This document shows, piece after piece, positions 55,901-63,769 of a stretch of DNA of 64,000 bases. Position 1 is the stretch's first letter. The number at the start of each line of letters is the position of its first letter. Below the pieces are notes generated by a model. That model was not told where the DNA came from. It was given only the letters and a program-made list of their open reading frames with translations, and searched no databases. Position numbers and translations under genes: made by a program. The stretch spans positions 706,501 through 770,500 of the forward strand of contig JASANG010001414.1 of assembly GCA_030248215.1 (NCBI GenBank), read 5' to 3'. The DNA is from Enoplolaimus lenunculus. Taxonomy: Eukaryota; Nematoda; Enoplea; Enoplida; Thoracostomopsidae.

Positions 55901-58900
55901 GGTCGGTGTTTTTTTCATATTTTATATTTACCTCATAGCAAGTAGATTTTTGATCAACATTAAAAAATTACATAGCTAATGGCGTAAAACGAGAAGTTGC
56001 AAAGTTTTTTCAAATTACATAGCTAGCGGTAAAAATACAAAAGTTACATAGCTAATGGGAATATTAAAAATTACTTAACTAAGTGACAAAAAAGTTTAAG
56101 TTTGTTTCCAGGTAGGTATAAAGCGGTTCTGGAAACAATTTAAAATGATGTGATCTGAGCGCAGCAAAACACCAACCACCGCCAGCCAATCAAAACGTTT
56201 AGGCACGGTATATGATACCCCTTGGAGTTAGCATGTTCCATTGGACAAATTCCGAAAGAATGGTTTGAACAGGGTTTTATTTAACTAATCGTTAAATCGC
56301 TTCACTAACGGGAATTGTTAACCAATCATTGAATGTCTTTAACTAACAGGGTTTATTTAACCAATCATTGAATGCCTTTAACTAACAGGATTCCATTTAA
56401 CCAATCATTGAATGTCTTTAACTAACAGGGTTTATTTAACCAATCATTGAATGCCTTTAACTAACAGGATTCCATTTAACCAATCATTGAATGGCTTCAA
56501 CTAACAGGGTTTATTTAACCAATCATTGATTGGCTTGACTAACACGATTTTATTTAACCGTAAAGTTGGAAAGGTGCAATTGCCGAAACGATGACAACTT
56601 CTGCAGCAGTCAGAAAAAGAACACGACGACAAATTTACGTCTAATTATACATGCTAAAATATTCACGCGAACAATGACAACTTCCTTCCATACAGACCTG
56701 CCTAAATCATGAGGAGTAAAAATAAACGAGCCATGAGCGCTGAACGGAGACAATTTATCAATTAAACTGAAGCAGACTCCAGTGATAAACGTAGTCGCAA
56801 TCACTGCAAACCATAGCCGGTTGCCGAACGCGGTTAAAAAGTCAAATTTTCCACCGTCTGCTGGTGTTTTGAGTACAAATACAAGTCCAGACGATAGCCA
56901 GTTACTGGTGAAATCAAATTCGTGAATCCGTTGCTCAGAGATCGCGAGTATTCCGGTGCCCAAATCGCAACGCTGAACAATGTTTGTGAAAGTGTAGCCC
57001 AAGTTCGTGGTTTGTATTGGTTGAGAATTAAGCTTTGCAGCTTACTTTACTGACCAGAAGCGTGGCAAGGATTTCGTTCCGCGAGCGTTTCGGTTGAGCC
57101 GGTTGGTAATGGGCCAGGTGTTTTTGCCATCTACATACTCTCTCGGAAAACTGCGGACCCGATAGATAAACTTTAGCATAGCTTGTAGTTAATGCTACAT
57201 CCACTCATGTTTATGTGTATAATTTTGTCGTACCTCAAAAAAATTGTTTGGGGTAGATTTTACTTTTGGTCTAAACGGTTGTTAGTGCTTAGTAAATCGC
57301 AAAATTTGAAATTTTCAATATTTAAGTAACTCCGAGAAATATTCTCACATGTCACGAAAAGGAACATTTTATTGCTAAAATACATGTGTACTCGTTGAAA
57401 AATACACAAAAATCTAAAGCACATGCGGTTAAAAATTGAGTTTGGCACATCGGTCGCTTCGATCGCGAGCTTTGTATACAAAACGAACTAAAAAATGCTA
57501 ATACCTCGGATTTCAAATCGCCAAATATTCCAGTCCATTTTCCGTCTTCTTTCGCACCCCAAAGACCGTCGGAAGGATATCTCCAACTATAATTGAAACC
57601 AATCTCTTGCGAGAGTCGTTCAAACAAATCGATGACCAAACCTAAAATAGAGACAAATAAATTACTTCCATTATTGTCGTCGTTAAGTTAAATTGGAAAA
57701 GTTAAAATTTCGGCGAATTCAATTTAATATCACAAAAATCGCATTTTCATCACCCAGACTTTCAAGCTTAAGCTGGTTTTATTTACGAACAATTTACCCC
57801 AAAATCATTTTACATCACGCGAGCAAATGAAGCGAGAAGCCAAACACAATTTTACTAGGAATATTTGAGCTGAAAATTTGTCGTCCCTCAACGACGGCAA
57901 AATATATAATTTGGGGCTAAACATGGCTGTTTCCTTTCCACGATAAAAATATGAAAATCAGAAAATGCGAAAATCGCACCCACCGCATTTTCTGATTCCA
58001 GTTGTCTTTATTTTATAACGTGACACAGGGTACAACTTTACCGGCGAGTTAAACGCGAATCGGCTAAACATTTCAGTCTTTTTACCAGCGCCTAACATTT
58101 AATAGTGACAAGTTATTGTTAAATTGTAGGCGTTTAAAGTTTCTCGTGTCAAACAGCAATTTTTCCTAGAAGTTTAACTCATTTTACCTTTGAGTTTAGA
58201 TTTCGGAATTTCGTACAACTCTGACGCGTTCGCAATATTTGAACCATTCCAAGCAACGTACCAGCCGCCTTCATCTGAATCGACATGTGTGCATACGAAC
58301 ACGTGTTGACCCTTCAACGAACTTACGTACCCTAAAACAGAACAATACATCTTAAATATATACACCGAGCGGTTTATGAAATATTAATTTGAAACAAAAT
58401 TCGAAAGAGAGTTTAATAATGCACGAGCCGCAACAAACCCCCGTCAGGGTTCACTTGAAGTGCAATTAAATTTAATTTTTACTAATTAATACAGGTTAAC
58501 AGTTCAGGAATGCTAACTTTGGTCTGACTGATATTGTAGAATCATGGTGCCTCCTTAAATGTTTTTATTATGACCTAACCATGGCTCACACTTGGCGTTT
58601 ATTTGTTTTTGCTAACAAAGTTAAGCATGTGCTTTTACGTCGTCGACTTAAATAATTACTATAGTATACTTAAGTAACTATTTAAGTAAGATTTCAGAAA
58701 CCCAACCATTATGCATGAAAAACAATAATTCAAGTACAATGCGATGACAAAACGACCCACAATTCCAAGTGATTAATTTGTGCGTCTTGTCAATCCTTAT
58801 GTAATTGACATTAATTTAATTGATCGACGAAAACTGGAATAAATTAATTTCTAAATTACAATCTGTTAGAAGCAAATTCAAACGTTTATAATTTTAAAAA

Positions 58901-61625
58901 TAATTCATAAATTAACACATTTTTCATTGCTAATTATATACTAAAAAGGACGTGAAAATAAATATATGAAATTTAGTCAGCTACTTAAGTATTTACCTAA
59001 CTCAAGTACGCTTTTAAACAAAATGGTTTAAGTAAGATTTACTTCGCACGTACTTAAGTGCTAAGCCGATACTTAAGTAAAACTTCAGAAACCCAGTCAT
59101 TGTGTCGTAGAACATTTCTGGCTAAATCTTTAAAATCATGAACAAGGTTTTGGTATCCATAAACGGGGACTACAAGATACCTGATATATTATTTGCATTG
59201 CCAGGTAAAACAATACGTTTTGATGGTTCCACTGTTCCCGTAACTGAGTTCCATTCAGCGATCTAAATTCATAATCATTTTAAAATAAGGGCCGCGCAAA
59301 AATCCTCTCTAAAAAAATTTCCAAAAACCGGCCGGGTGAGGAGGGGGGTAAAACGGGGTTTAGGCGTCGAACCCCCCCTTTGTGTGTTTTTTCGCGCATT
59401 AAGTGCTTTTTCTTTTTCGGACGGAAAAAAACCCCAACCTCCTACTTTTGTTTAGTCCCCCCTCCTTAGGAAATAAACAAGAAAAGTTCTCACCCGGCGG
59501 GTTATCCGCGCATAAAAAACCGCGGGGGGGGGGCGGGCCCACCTCGCTCCAATATTTTTTTATGGGATGGAAAGGTCCTTCCCTCCATTTCTCCCCCTTT
59601 GAAAGATTTTTTTTAAAAAATCTATTTATTTCCTAATTTTTTTTTTTCCGCCATACATAATATTAACTCAGAAATGACCATAAATGTCTAATTCTCTTTC
59701 TGAGTTGATTAATCACAACGGACAGGAATTTACAGTTACCGCTTCTATAGCTTGACAATGAAAATTTGCGACTAGGCAATCACACTGCGTGCAACTCAAA
59801 TCAAATACCATTTAGTTCGACAGATAATTTGAAATTTATTTTTAAGCAATTTTTTAAATATATAAATTTAAACTTACTGCTGTCCATTGCGAGTCTTGTA
59901 AATTATAAAACAACACTTTATTCGGAAAACTGGATTGTTTTATCTAAAATATGAAATCAAACTGAAACTAATACAGGTACTCATTGTAAAACCCTTCTGA
60001 ACCTAAATTGCATATGGCTATCTCAGCTGGCCTTAATTGTCTTTTAACATAAAACCAAATTCTCAGTTAACCAAGGTATAACCTTACGATGAAGTCGAAT
60101 TTTGACATCTATACCCGTATTCTCAAATGTGTGTCCAGAAAAGCTTGAAACAAGTTCATTTTGCCCTATTCCTATGTGAAAAAGTATTGACTTTGCCAAT
60201 ACTGATTACCAGACACTTGTTACCAGTCAAACACGCTTTGGAGGACTATCAACCAGCCAAACTTGAGTTTAGTTCAACGTCTAGACTTTTGGGAATACCA
60301 AAAAAATTCAATTTAATATTTATATATTACCTAACTTTGCTTCACGTTCATTTGCCGATTCCAGCTCCGGTATAATTTTGTTTTCAATTCCAGTTGCAAA
60401 CAGGGCCATTGCATCAGTTTTGCATGTATAACAAATCCAAATCCTCACCGAGCCTGTAGCCAGAGATGGCGCAGTCGACGCTCAGCCCTCATTATGGAAG
60501 AATTTTGGCCACCAAAGAAAATTTTCAACTCTTGTAAATCATCGAAAATTGTTGTTTGTCCAGCTGAAAATTTTTTTAGCGACCCTAGCAAAGTGAACTA
60601 GATACGGGGCCTGTTCCATACACGTATTATGATAAAGATAGTCAAACATACCTTCAGTATATGCGTAGCCAGCTTGTCAGACAGCGTATTAGTTCGGTCG
60701 CCGTTTAGGCAGGAGACATTTTCAGTAGAAGATGGCTTGGGGATCTGAGTCGCGTCAAATAGATTTTCTTGACTGAGGTTATAAGCTCGTAGCACAAGCG
60801 AAAACGCATTGGTGTATTGTATTATTCGACTTTCGTACTAAAAGCACTTTTACGGTAGTTTTTGAAAATGTTCTGCAATTAGTAAATTGATTGCAAATAT
60901 CCGCATTTCGCCTCATGGTGAGGTGGGAAATGCTACGAAATTTTCGAAGCAATATCATTTCTAACGCATAAAATACCAAAATTACGCCTAACTTCTTGCT
61001 GGCTTCTCTTGCGAGGTTAGTGTATTCTTCATCGTTTTATCGTTTAGAGAACCAAAAACAATGCCAACATGTTGGTGTGACGTTTTTTAAAAAATTTTGC
61101 CAGCTAACAGATACCCTAAAATTAGTATATTTTTAATACAAATTATACGTATTGTCACAAAGTTTGTAGTTTCGATTCTGATTCCGGTATAATCCAGTTC
61201 CGTTTTGCACCCTGATGCACAAGCTATAATCGACTATGTATATTTGAAGTATTTGTGTACCAACCCCCTAAACGAAAATCCCGGCTACACCCATGAAATA
61301 AGAGCGAATTCTGACATTTCGTGATGGAATCATCGGTTTGTTTCCATACAAAGCTTAGATTGGTCATTGGTATACATCAATTTAACGATTTTGTCAAAAC
61401 TTTCTTCTCGTTGTTTAGACCCCTCTTACGTGAAAATCCAAGCTGCATGCCTACCAGCTTACTAGAATTGATGGGTAACATAAATGTTTATTAACCAAAT
61501 CCAAATAAAATAAGTACTAAACTTACTATTGAGTCATCGGTTCCAAATTTTTGAACGTAATTCGGAACGTACGACGGTGACATACCAATAAGACCATTGG
61601 GAAAACTGTAGTTGTGTCGCATGAC
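46295..61625 (-). CDS. Ionotropic glutamate receptor subunit, non-NMDA type (14 exons seen, 5' end missing)
   Basis: Fourteen minus-strand exons from 61625 down to the stop at 46295 join in frame, 799 or 800 residues depending on the alternative exon used. Seen in order: end of the amino-terminal domain, then the linker into the ligand domain (IAEWNSVTG, IVLPGN). Next are S1 (VIDLFERLSQEIGFNYSW; KWTGIFGDL), M1, and the pore loop (MNSVWASWTCLFKQG). M3 (SSYTANMAAVFTSS), S2 (TGKYAFIYDKPILDYLASRK), M4 (VFFIIYFLVMISIFILMAEL) and a basic C-tail complete it. S1 keeps the ligand Arg, S2 has Asp at the amino-group site, and the KPCD/SECK cysteine pair is present. The family forms tetrameric glutamate-gated cation channels at synapses. 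First exons and signal peptide are not in the window. The exact subfamily is not assigned. Confidence 0.93.
46976..47175. mobile_element. hAT-like MITE, group A, diverged
   Basis: GGCCGTGTAGATTAATCATA start (left arm shortened) and GTAACATGGGCC end, GCCTAA-like interior. It starts 27 bases before the C-tail exon on the coding strand, and it also contains a CACACGTGCAAGTTTTTGC piece of the CGTGCAAG repeat. Confidence 0.55.
47323..47530. mobile_element. hAT-like MITE, group A, reversed
   Basis: GGCCAATGTTACTTTAAGAG start and CCTTAAATTAACATGGGCC end, with several GCCTAA arrays. Confidence 0.8.
47639..47742 (-). CDS. iGluR exon k: M4
   Basis: Acceptor TTCTGTTTTCAG, phase 1 to 0, donor ATCGAG-GTACGA. 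VFFIIYFLVMISIFILMAEL, then AWSCVAVVKSGHIE: a single hydrophobic helix beginning GVF, as in GVFYIL of the family. Confidence 0.93.
47743..48836. repeat. 68-bp satellite, about 16 units, abutting the iGluR M4 exon
   Basis: Plus-strand unit CAGAAATTAATATTTCTAAA, ATTTCAATTTAAAACACAAC, ATTTAAACAGATTTAAAACT, AAACAAAA. CAGAA recurs every 68 bases (47816, 47884 and onwards). The first degenerate unit ends exactly at the M4 acceptor. Confidence 0.93.
48940..49013 (-). pseudogene. Decayed copy of the iGluR M4 exon start
   Basis: On the minus strand GTTTCAG-GAGTATTCATTATC mirrors the true exon TTTTCAG-GAGTATTCTTTATC (first 20 bases shown). It would read GVFIITYIS, then a stop codon. It lies at the far edge of the 68-bp satellite. 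Confidence 0.6.
49075..49271. mobile_element. hAT-like MITE, group A, exact 8-bp duplication
   Basis: GGTCCATGTTACTTTAAGGG start and TTTAAAGTAACATTTGCC end. AATTAAAT flanks both sides (49067-49074 and 49272-49279). Confidence 0.9.
49292..49377 (-). CDS. iGluR exon j: end of S2
   Basis: Acceptor TTTTTTACAG, phase 2 to 1, donor TCAG-GTAAGT. WFTQSECKSFDETNKPAGAA, then MKVDFKAMS. The Cys partners the KPCD cysteine. The donor lies 20 bases from the hAT-like element at 49075-49271. Confidence 0.88.
49616..49802. mobile_element. hAT-like MITE, group B
   Basis: GACCAATGTATAGAACAGGG start, GCCTAA-like interior, TTAGTCTAAAGCTCAAGC, and a decayed TTTTTGCATG right end. Confidence 0.65.
49918..50093. 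mobile_element. hAT-like MITE, group A
   Basis: GGCCCATGTTACTTTTAGCG start and TTAAAATGTAACATTGACC end. Flanks AAATAACC and AAATAACA agree at 7 of 8. Confidence 0.82.
50253..50467 (-). CDS. iGluR exon i: S2 core
   Basis: Acceptor TTAATTTTTAG, phase 0 to 2, donor TATTG-GTAATT. TGKYAFIYDKPILDYLASRK places Asp where AMPA receptors have the ligand Glu (NMDA subunits also use Asp). CDLVVVGDTFANSMYGFALP and FTSELNYYVLKLKENG follow the standard S2 course, with the conserved cysteine in KPCD. Confidence 0.95.
50733..50922. mobile_element. hAT-like MITE, group B, reversed
   Basis: GGCTCATGTAAAGATCCGG start, long TTAGGC-like arrays at about 50820-50875, and GTTCTTTACATTGGCC end. Confidence 0.75.
51195..51328 (-). 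CDS. iGluR exon h: first part of S2
   Basis: Acceptor ATTTTTCAG, phase 1 to 0, donor GAACAG-GTAAAC. TETATAGLTFFSTSPNPLFS corresponds to YGTxxxGSTxxFF, where S/T normally contact the ligand's distal carboxylate; here the residues are ATA. Then TMYDVMM, as in xMWxxM. Confidence 0.88.
51801..51950 (-). CDS. iGluR exon g: M3 gate
   Basis: Acceptor TTCTTTCCAG, phase 1 to 1, donor TACG-GTAAGA. GRIVAVCWWIAVMILTSSYT, then ANMAAVFTSS: the SYTANLAAFLT gate motif with conservative changes (Met for Leu, Val-Phe for Phe-Leu). Ends at the start of S2. Confidence 0.96.
52364..52497 (-). CDS. iGluR exon f: M1-M2 linker and pore loop
   Basis: Acceptor AAATTTCAG, phase 2 to 1, donor ATCAG-GTAATT. FRGAQKQFVKWHKEATQQLD, then FMNSVWASWTCLFKQGPTHP. 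The Lys before QG, codon 52395-52397, occupies the Q/R/N site that controls calcium permeability and polyamine block. The loop after it is one residue shorter than in AMPA receptors. Confidence 0.92.
53224..53444. repeat. Complete TTTGAGAATACG foldback repeat, diverged
   Basis: CCGTATTGTCAAATGTTTG start and GCATTTGAGAATATGG end, with inner TTCACCAATTGGTGATA and ACAAACCGGTGACCG. Confidence 0.6.
53488..53937 (+). repeat. 75-bp tandem repeat, six units
   Basis: GGAATGTCGGTTTGACACCC recurs every 75 bases from 53498 with hardly any change. The units touch directly, with no unique spacers. Lies in the iGluR intron between exon B and exon f. Confidence 0.95.
54339..54492 (+). repeat. Family R1 repeat
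   Basis: CCCTGTAGCCAGCTCTCCTA start, TTTTCGATGACTTACAAGC core, and a decayed right end. Confidence 0.6.
54995..55150 (+). repeat. GTGCCGGAGCAGGCTA repeat, second copy
   Basis: CGGTGCCGGAGCAGGCTAAG start and the same word order as 15195-15370. Confidence 0.45.
55300..55346 (-). pseudogene. Decayed third copy of the alternative exon end
   Basis: TGATAAGAATGCACAAACGA and GCCATGATGG match the end of exon B (TGATAAGAATGTACAAACGA and GCCATGATGA) almost base for base. The rest of the exon and its acceptor are gone or unrecognisable, and the donor is not at the same place. Confidence 0.65.
55606..55883 (-). CDS. iGluR alternative exon B: end of S1 plus M1
   Basis: Acceptor TTTTGTTTCAG, 278 bases, phase 0 to 2, donor GAAAG-GTGCTA. 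Begins RCDLSAATTTITESR, keeping both the Thr and the Arg of the ligand pocket. M1 is LWLVLLGTIFAVAIWIAFA. One codon longer than exon A. Shared residues include RCDL at the start, EF, GL, PAD, FL, LW, SP, HGSF and HD. Confidence 0.9.
56285..56560 (+). repeat. About 40-bp minisatellite between alternative exons A and B
   Basis: TTTAACCAATCATTGAATG and AACTAACAGGG or AACTAACAGGATTCC alternate in about seven units of 39-40 bp. Lies in the intron separating the two alternative exons. Confidence 0.85.
56698..56972 (-). CDS. iGluR alternative exon A: end of S1 plus M1
   Basis: Acceptor CATTGTTCAG, 275 bases, phase 0 to 2, donor GGCAG-GTCTGT. Begins RCDLGTGILAISEQR (AMPA-type APLTITxxR, with Ala in place of the ligand-contact Thr and the key Arg kept). 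M1 is LWFAVIATTFITGVCFSLI. Homologous to exon B throughout its length. Both have the same phases, so only one can be in a translatable mRNA. Confidence 0.9.
57505..57641 (-). CDS. iGluR exon e: S1 core
   Basis: Acceptor CTATTTTAG, phase 1 to 0, donor TCCGAG-GTATTA. LVIDLFERLSQEIGFNYSW matches GYCVDLLxxLAxxxGFxYxx, and the following GLWGAKEDGKWTGIFGDLK matches GxxGxxxxxxWNGMVGEL. Confidence 0.93.
58188..58331 (-). CDS. iGluR exon d: first part of S1
   Basis: Acceptor CTGTTTTAG, phase 1 to 1, donor AAAG-GTAAAA. GYVSSLKGQHVFVCTHVDSD, then WYVAWNGSNIANASELYEIP. Usual S1 beginning (xLxVxTxxxxP) is diverged. Two possible N-glycosylation sites (NGS, NAS). Confidence 0.8.
58332..59180. other. iGluR intron between exons c and d, nothing else recognised
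   Basis: AT-rich; the word ACTTAAGTA recurs several times (58640-59080), but no element boundary or gene is evident. Confidence 0.4.
59181..59262 (-). CDS. iGluR exon c: linker into ligand-binding domain
   Basis: Acceptor GAATTTAG, 82 bases, phase 0 to 1, donor ATCAG-GTATCT. IAEWNSVTGTVEPSKRIVLP then GNANNIS matches the xGxWNxxxG...xxxPG signature where the amino-terminal domain meets S1. It was found because exons b and d do not join in phase, and it restores the frame. It lies directly beside a stretch of doubtful sequence (59287-59650). Confidence 0.82.
59287..59650. other. Stretch of doubtful sequence quality
   Basis: Composition changes abruptly to long homopolymer runs (C, G, T and A) and erratic GC-rich patches, unlike anything else in the window. 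This looks like an uncorrected read end or badly joined contig rather than real DNA. Frames here should not be trusted. Confidence 0.55.
59655..59745 (+). repeat. Fragment of the GAGTT/AACTC MITE
   Basis: TATTAACTCAGAAATGACC, TGAGTTGATTAATCA and GGAATTTACAGT match the right part of 5697-5948. Confidence 0.5.
60452..60612 (-). repeat. Family R1 repeat, reversed
   Basis: GCCTGTAGCCAGAGATGGCG start, AAATCATCGAAAATTGTTG core and GATACGGGGCC end. It ends 39 bases from iGluR exon b. Confidence 0.6.
60652..60837 (-). CDS. iGluR exon b: amino-terminal domain, end of LIVBP-like fold
   Basis: Acceptor GTGCTTTTAG, 62 codons phase 0 to 0, donor AAG-GTATGT. YTNAFSLVLRAYNLSQENLF resembles the YDAVxxLAxA helix near the end of the LIVBP-like domain. 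Contains C in VSCLNGDR, where a conserved cysteine is usual. Confidence 0.72.
61527..61625 (-). CDS. iGluR exon a: amino-terminal domain segment
   Basis: Minus strand: acceptor CTGTTTTAG, 33 codons phase 0 to 0, donor ATA-GTAAGT. VMRHNYSFPNGLIGMSPSYV. It joins the next exon in phase. Assignment rests on splice sites, phase and the plausible sequence FPNGLIGMSP. Confidence 0.65.
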
Positions 61626-61809
61626 CTAAAACAGAAAAATTAAAATCTAAAAATGATGGAATATTAACTTTTTGATTATTTTGAATAAACATTTCAAATC
61701 GAATGATTATTAATACACGAAATGTAGAAGCAAACCAGTAACAAATCCGACCATCATATTTATCGGCGATGCTAAACATGAACGAAAAACAAGCAAATAT
61801 AAACATAGC

Positions 61810-62010
61810 GGCCCATGCTATTTTTAAGGCCATTACGGTTTCTGGTGGGAATATAAAAGTGCAGGCTTAAACTTTAGGCTGCATTTATTGCTTAGGTTTA
61901 GGTTTAAGCTTACGCTTACCGTTAGGTTTACACTGTTTTAACGTTTAGTCCTAGGATCAGGGTTCGGAATTTGCATAATCTACTGTTTCGGCCCTAAAAG
62001 TAATATTGGT
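61810..62010. mobile_element. hAT-like MITE, group A, exact 8-bp duplication
   Basis: GGCCCATGCTATTTTTAAGG start and AAAAGTAATATTGGT end. AACATAGC lies on both sides (61802-61809 and 62011-62018). Confidence 0.85.
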
Positions 62011-62355
62011 AACATAGCTAGTATTAGGCCTATGAAAAATAGGAACCGCCAACTGTATAAAAAATCTTTGAAGCTTCTATACTTTAATATCCGTTTTCCG
62101 TTTCCGTTGTTTAATGTCCTATTCACACGTGCAAGTATTTTTATCAAAACTCGCAACTGCAACTTGCACTACCTAGGTTAGGCTTTGGAATATGCATAGT
62201 CTACGTTTACGGCCTTAAAAATCTTATTGGTAACATAGCTAGTATTAGTCCTATGAAAAATAGGAACCGCTAACTGTATAAAACATCTTTGAAGCTTCTA
62301 TATTTTAATATCCGTTTACCGTCTCCGTTGTTTTATGTCCTATTCACAAGTGCAA
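61966..62355 (+). repeat. Tandem duplication of about 187 bp
   Basis: The segment from the right end of the MITE through GGTAACATAGCTAGTATTAG, ATAGGAACCGC and ATGTCCTATTCACA occurs twice in a row (second copy from about 62163), so it was duplicated after the MITE inserted. Confidence 0.8.
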
Positions 62356-62631
62356 GTATTTTAATCAAAACTCGCAACTGCAACTTGCATTAAATACTTA
62401 AAGATGCAAGTATTTGCAAGAGTACATCACTTTCATTCTGAATATTGACATGAATTTTTATATGAATAACTTGCCGACAACGGCTTTAAATATCAAGCAG
62501 ATGCTAAAATTTATCAGTTCAGTCAAAAAGGATGAATCAGTTTCATGTGCAAGGTTATTCAAAGTTAAGAATTAATTCTTGATGCCTACTCATAAATAAT
62601 TTGCAGCTGCAAGTTATTGGATTGAATTTTC

Positions 62632-63231
62632 GGACCATGTTACCATAAAGGCCGTCCCAATTTCCCGGGACGCCAATATAACCCGAGTGCACACTTATGT
62701 GTTCCTATTTACATATGCACGTAGGATATATATCTGTCCCATTTGTCCCAACTGTCCCAACTGTCCCATCTGTCCCAAGTGTCCCATCTGTCCCAAGTGT
62801 CCGAACTGTCCCATCTGTCCCAACTGTCCCATATGTCCCGCTGTCCTATCTGTCCCATCTGTTCCAACTGTCCCATCTGTCCCAAGTGTCCCATCTGTCC
62901 TAACTGTCCCAACTGTCCCATCTGTTCCAACTGTCCCATCTGTTCCAAGTGTCCCATCTGTCCCAACTGTCCCATCTGTCCCAAGTGTCCCAACTGTCCA
63001 ATCCGTCCCAAGTGTCCCACCTGTCCCATCTATCCCAACTGCCTAACCGTCCCATCTGTCCCATCAGTCCCTGTCCCATCTGTCCCAACTGTCCCAGTTG
63101 TCCCAACTGTCCCATCTGTATCACTGTCTCATCTGTCCGAACTGTCCCACTGTCCCAATTATATTTTGAATGTACTCCTGGTACATTTCTGTCCCGGGAA
63201 AAATGGGATGGCCTTTAAAGTAACATTGGCC
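62632..63231. mobile_element. hAT-like MITE carrying a minisatellite, exact 8-bp duplication
   Basis: GGACCATGTTACCATAAAGG start with TTTCCCGGGAC further in; GTCCCGGGAAA and CCTTTAAAGTAACATTGGCC at the other end. GAATTTTC is duplicated at 62624-62631 and 63232-63239. Its ends match group A, but the interior is different. Confidence 0.9.
62733..63165 (+). repeat. 9-bp minisatellite TGTCCCATC/TGTCCCAAC
   Basis: About 48 nine-base units of TGTCCCA(T/A)C with TGTTCCAAC and TGTCCCAAG variants. All long frames across it (for example with repeated VPSVP or GQLGQM) are artefacts. Confidence 0.95.
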
Positions 63232-63769
63232 GAATTTTCTAACAAACATTCAGCTGCAAGATTCAGCTGCAAAAAACGCAAAATTTCATGACTTGAAAAG
63301 GCTTCCATACCGATACACTTTCCGCTGAGCACTTAAAAATAAACCTAATCCTGTCACCACTGCGGTAGACTGCGGAATATCAAACAAGTTTGATATTTGA
63401 ATTAATTCAAGCTTCTTGATTAAATTCAAAAGTCCGAATTTATTCAAGAAGGGCTCAGCAACACAGCTTTAGATTGAACAATCAAAATGCAGGTACAAGA
63501 ATGGCATGAATTTCAATGAATTATTTGCATCTGCAAGAAATTCAAATCTGCTTTGTGACCAAATTTGCGGGCGCAAGTTTTTCTTGCAAAAACTTGCACG
63601 TGTGAATATGGCTTTAATCACTATCCGTTTCCGTTATTTTTACTATCCGTTTACATCCTGCTATAGCTTCAATTGTTGTTCGGGTTAACCCAAATAATTA
63701 ATAGCACAACAAAAGTTTCAACTAATCATATTCCAAATTCCAACAAAAAAACGTTTGTATTCAGTTTTC

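Larger units (their letters stand above)
62330..63620. repeat. CGTGCAAG foldback repeat split by a MITE
   Basis: Left part: CCTATTCACAAGTGCAAGT and TACTTAAAGATGCAAGTATT. Right part: ATTTGCATCTGCAAGAAATT and CTTGCACGTGTGAATA, its inverse. The middle is the 600-bp element at 62632-63231. Confidence 0.65.

Noticed and set aside
55606-56972. Exons A and B as two parts of one larger exon set used together
   Set aside because: A ends in phase 2 and B starts in phase 0, so joining them breaks the frame, and the receptor needs only one M1.
59403-59636. A 77-codon frame in the GC-shifted stretch
   Set aside because: It lies wholly in sequence that looks unreliable and resembles no protein.
61640-61833. 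A minus-strand frame starting MALKIAWAAMFIFACFSFMF, like a signal peptide, just upstream of iGluR exon a
   Set aside because: Its ATG lies in the end of a hAT-like MITE, and the amino-terminal domain between it and exon a would be missing. Hydrophobic frames arise easily in AT-rich DNA.
62687-63291. Long frames with repeated Cys-Pro, Val-Pro-Ser or Gly-Gln-Leu units on both strands
   Set aside because: They are translations of the 9-bp TGTCCCATC minisatellite in all frames, inside a transposon.
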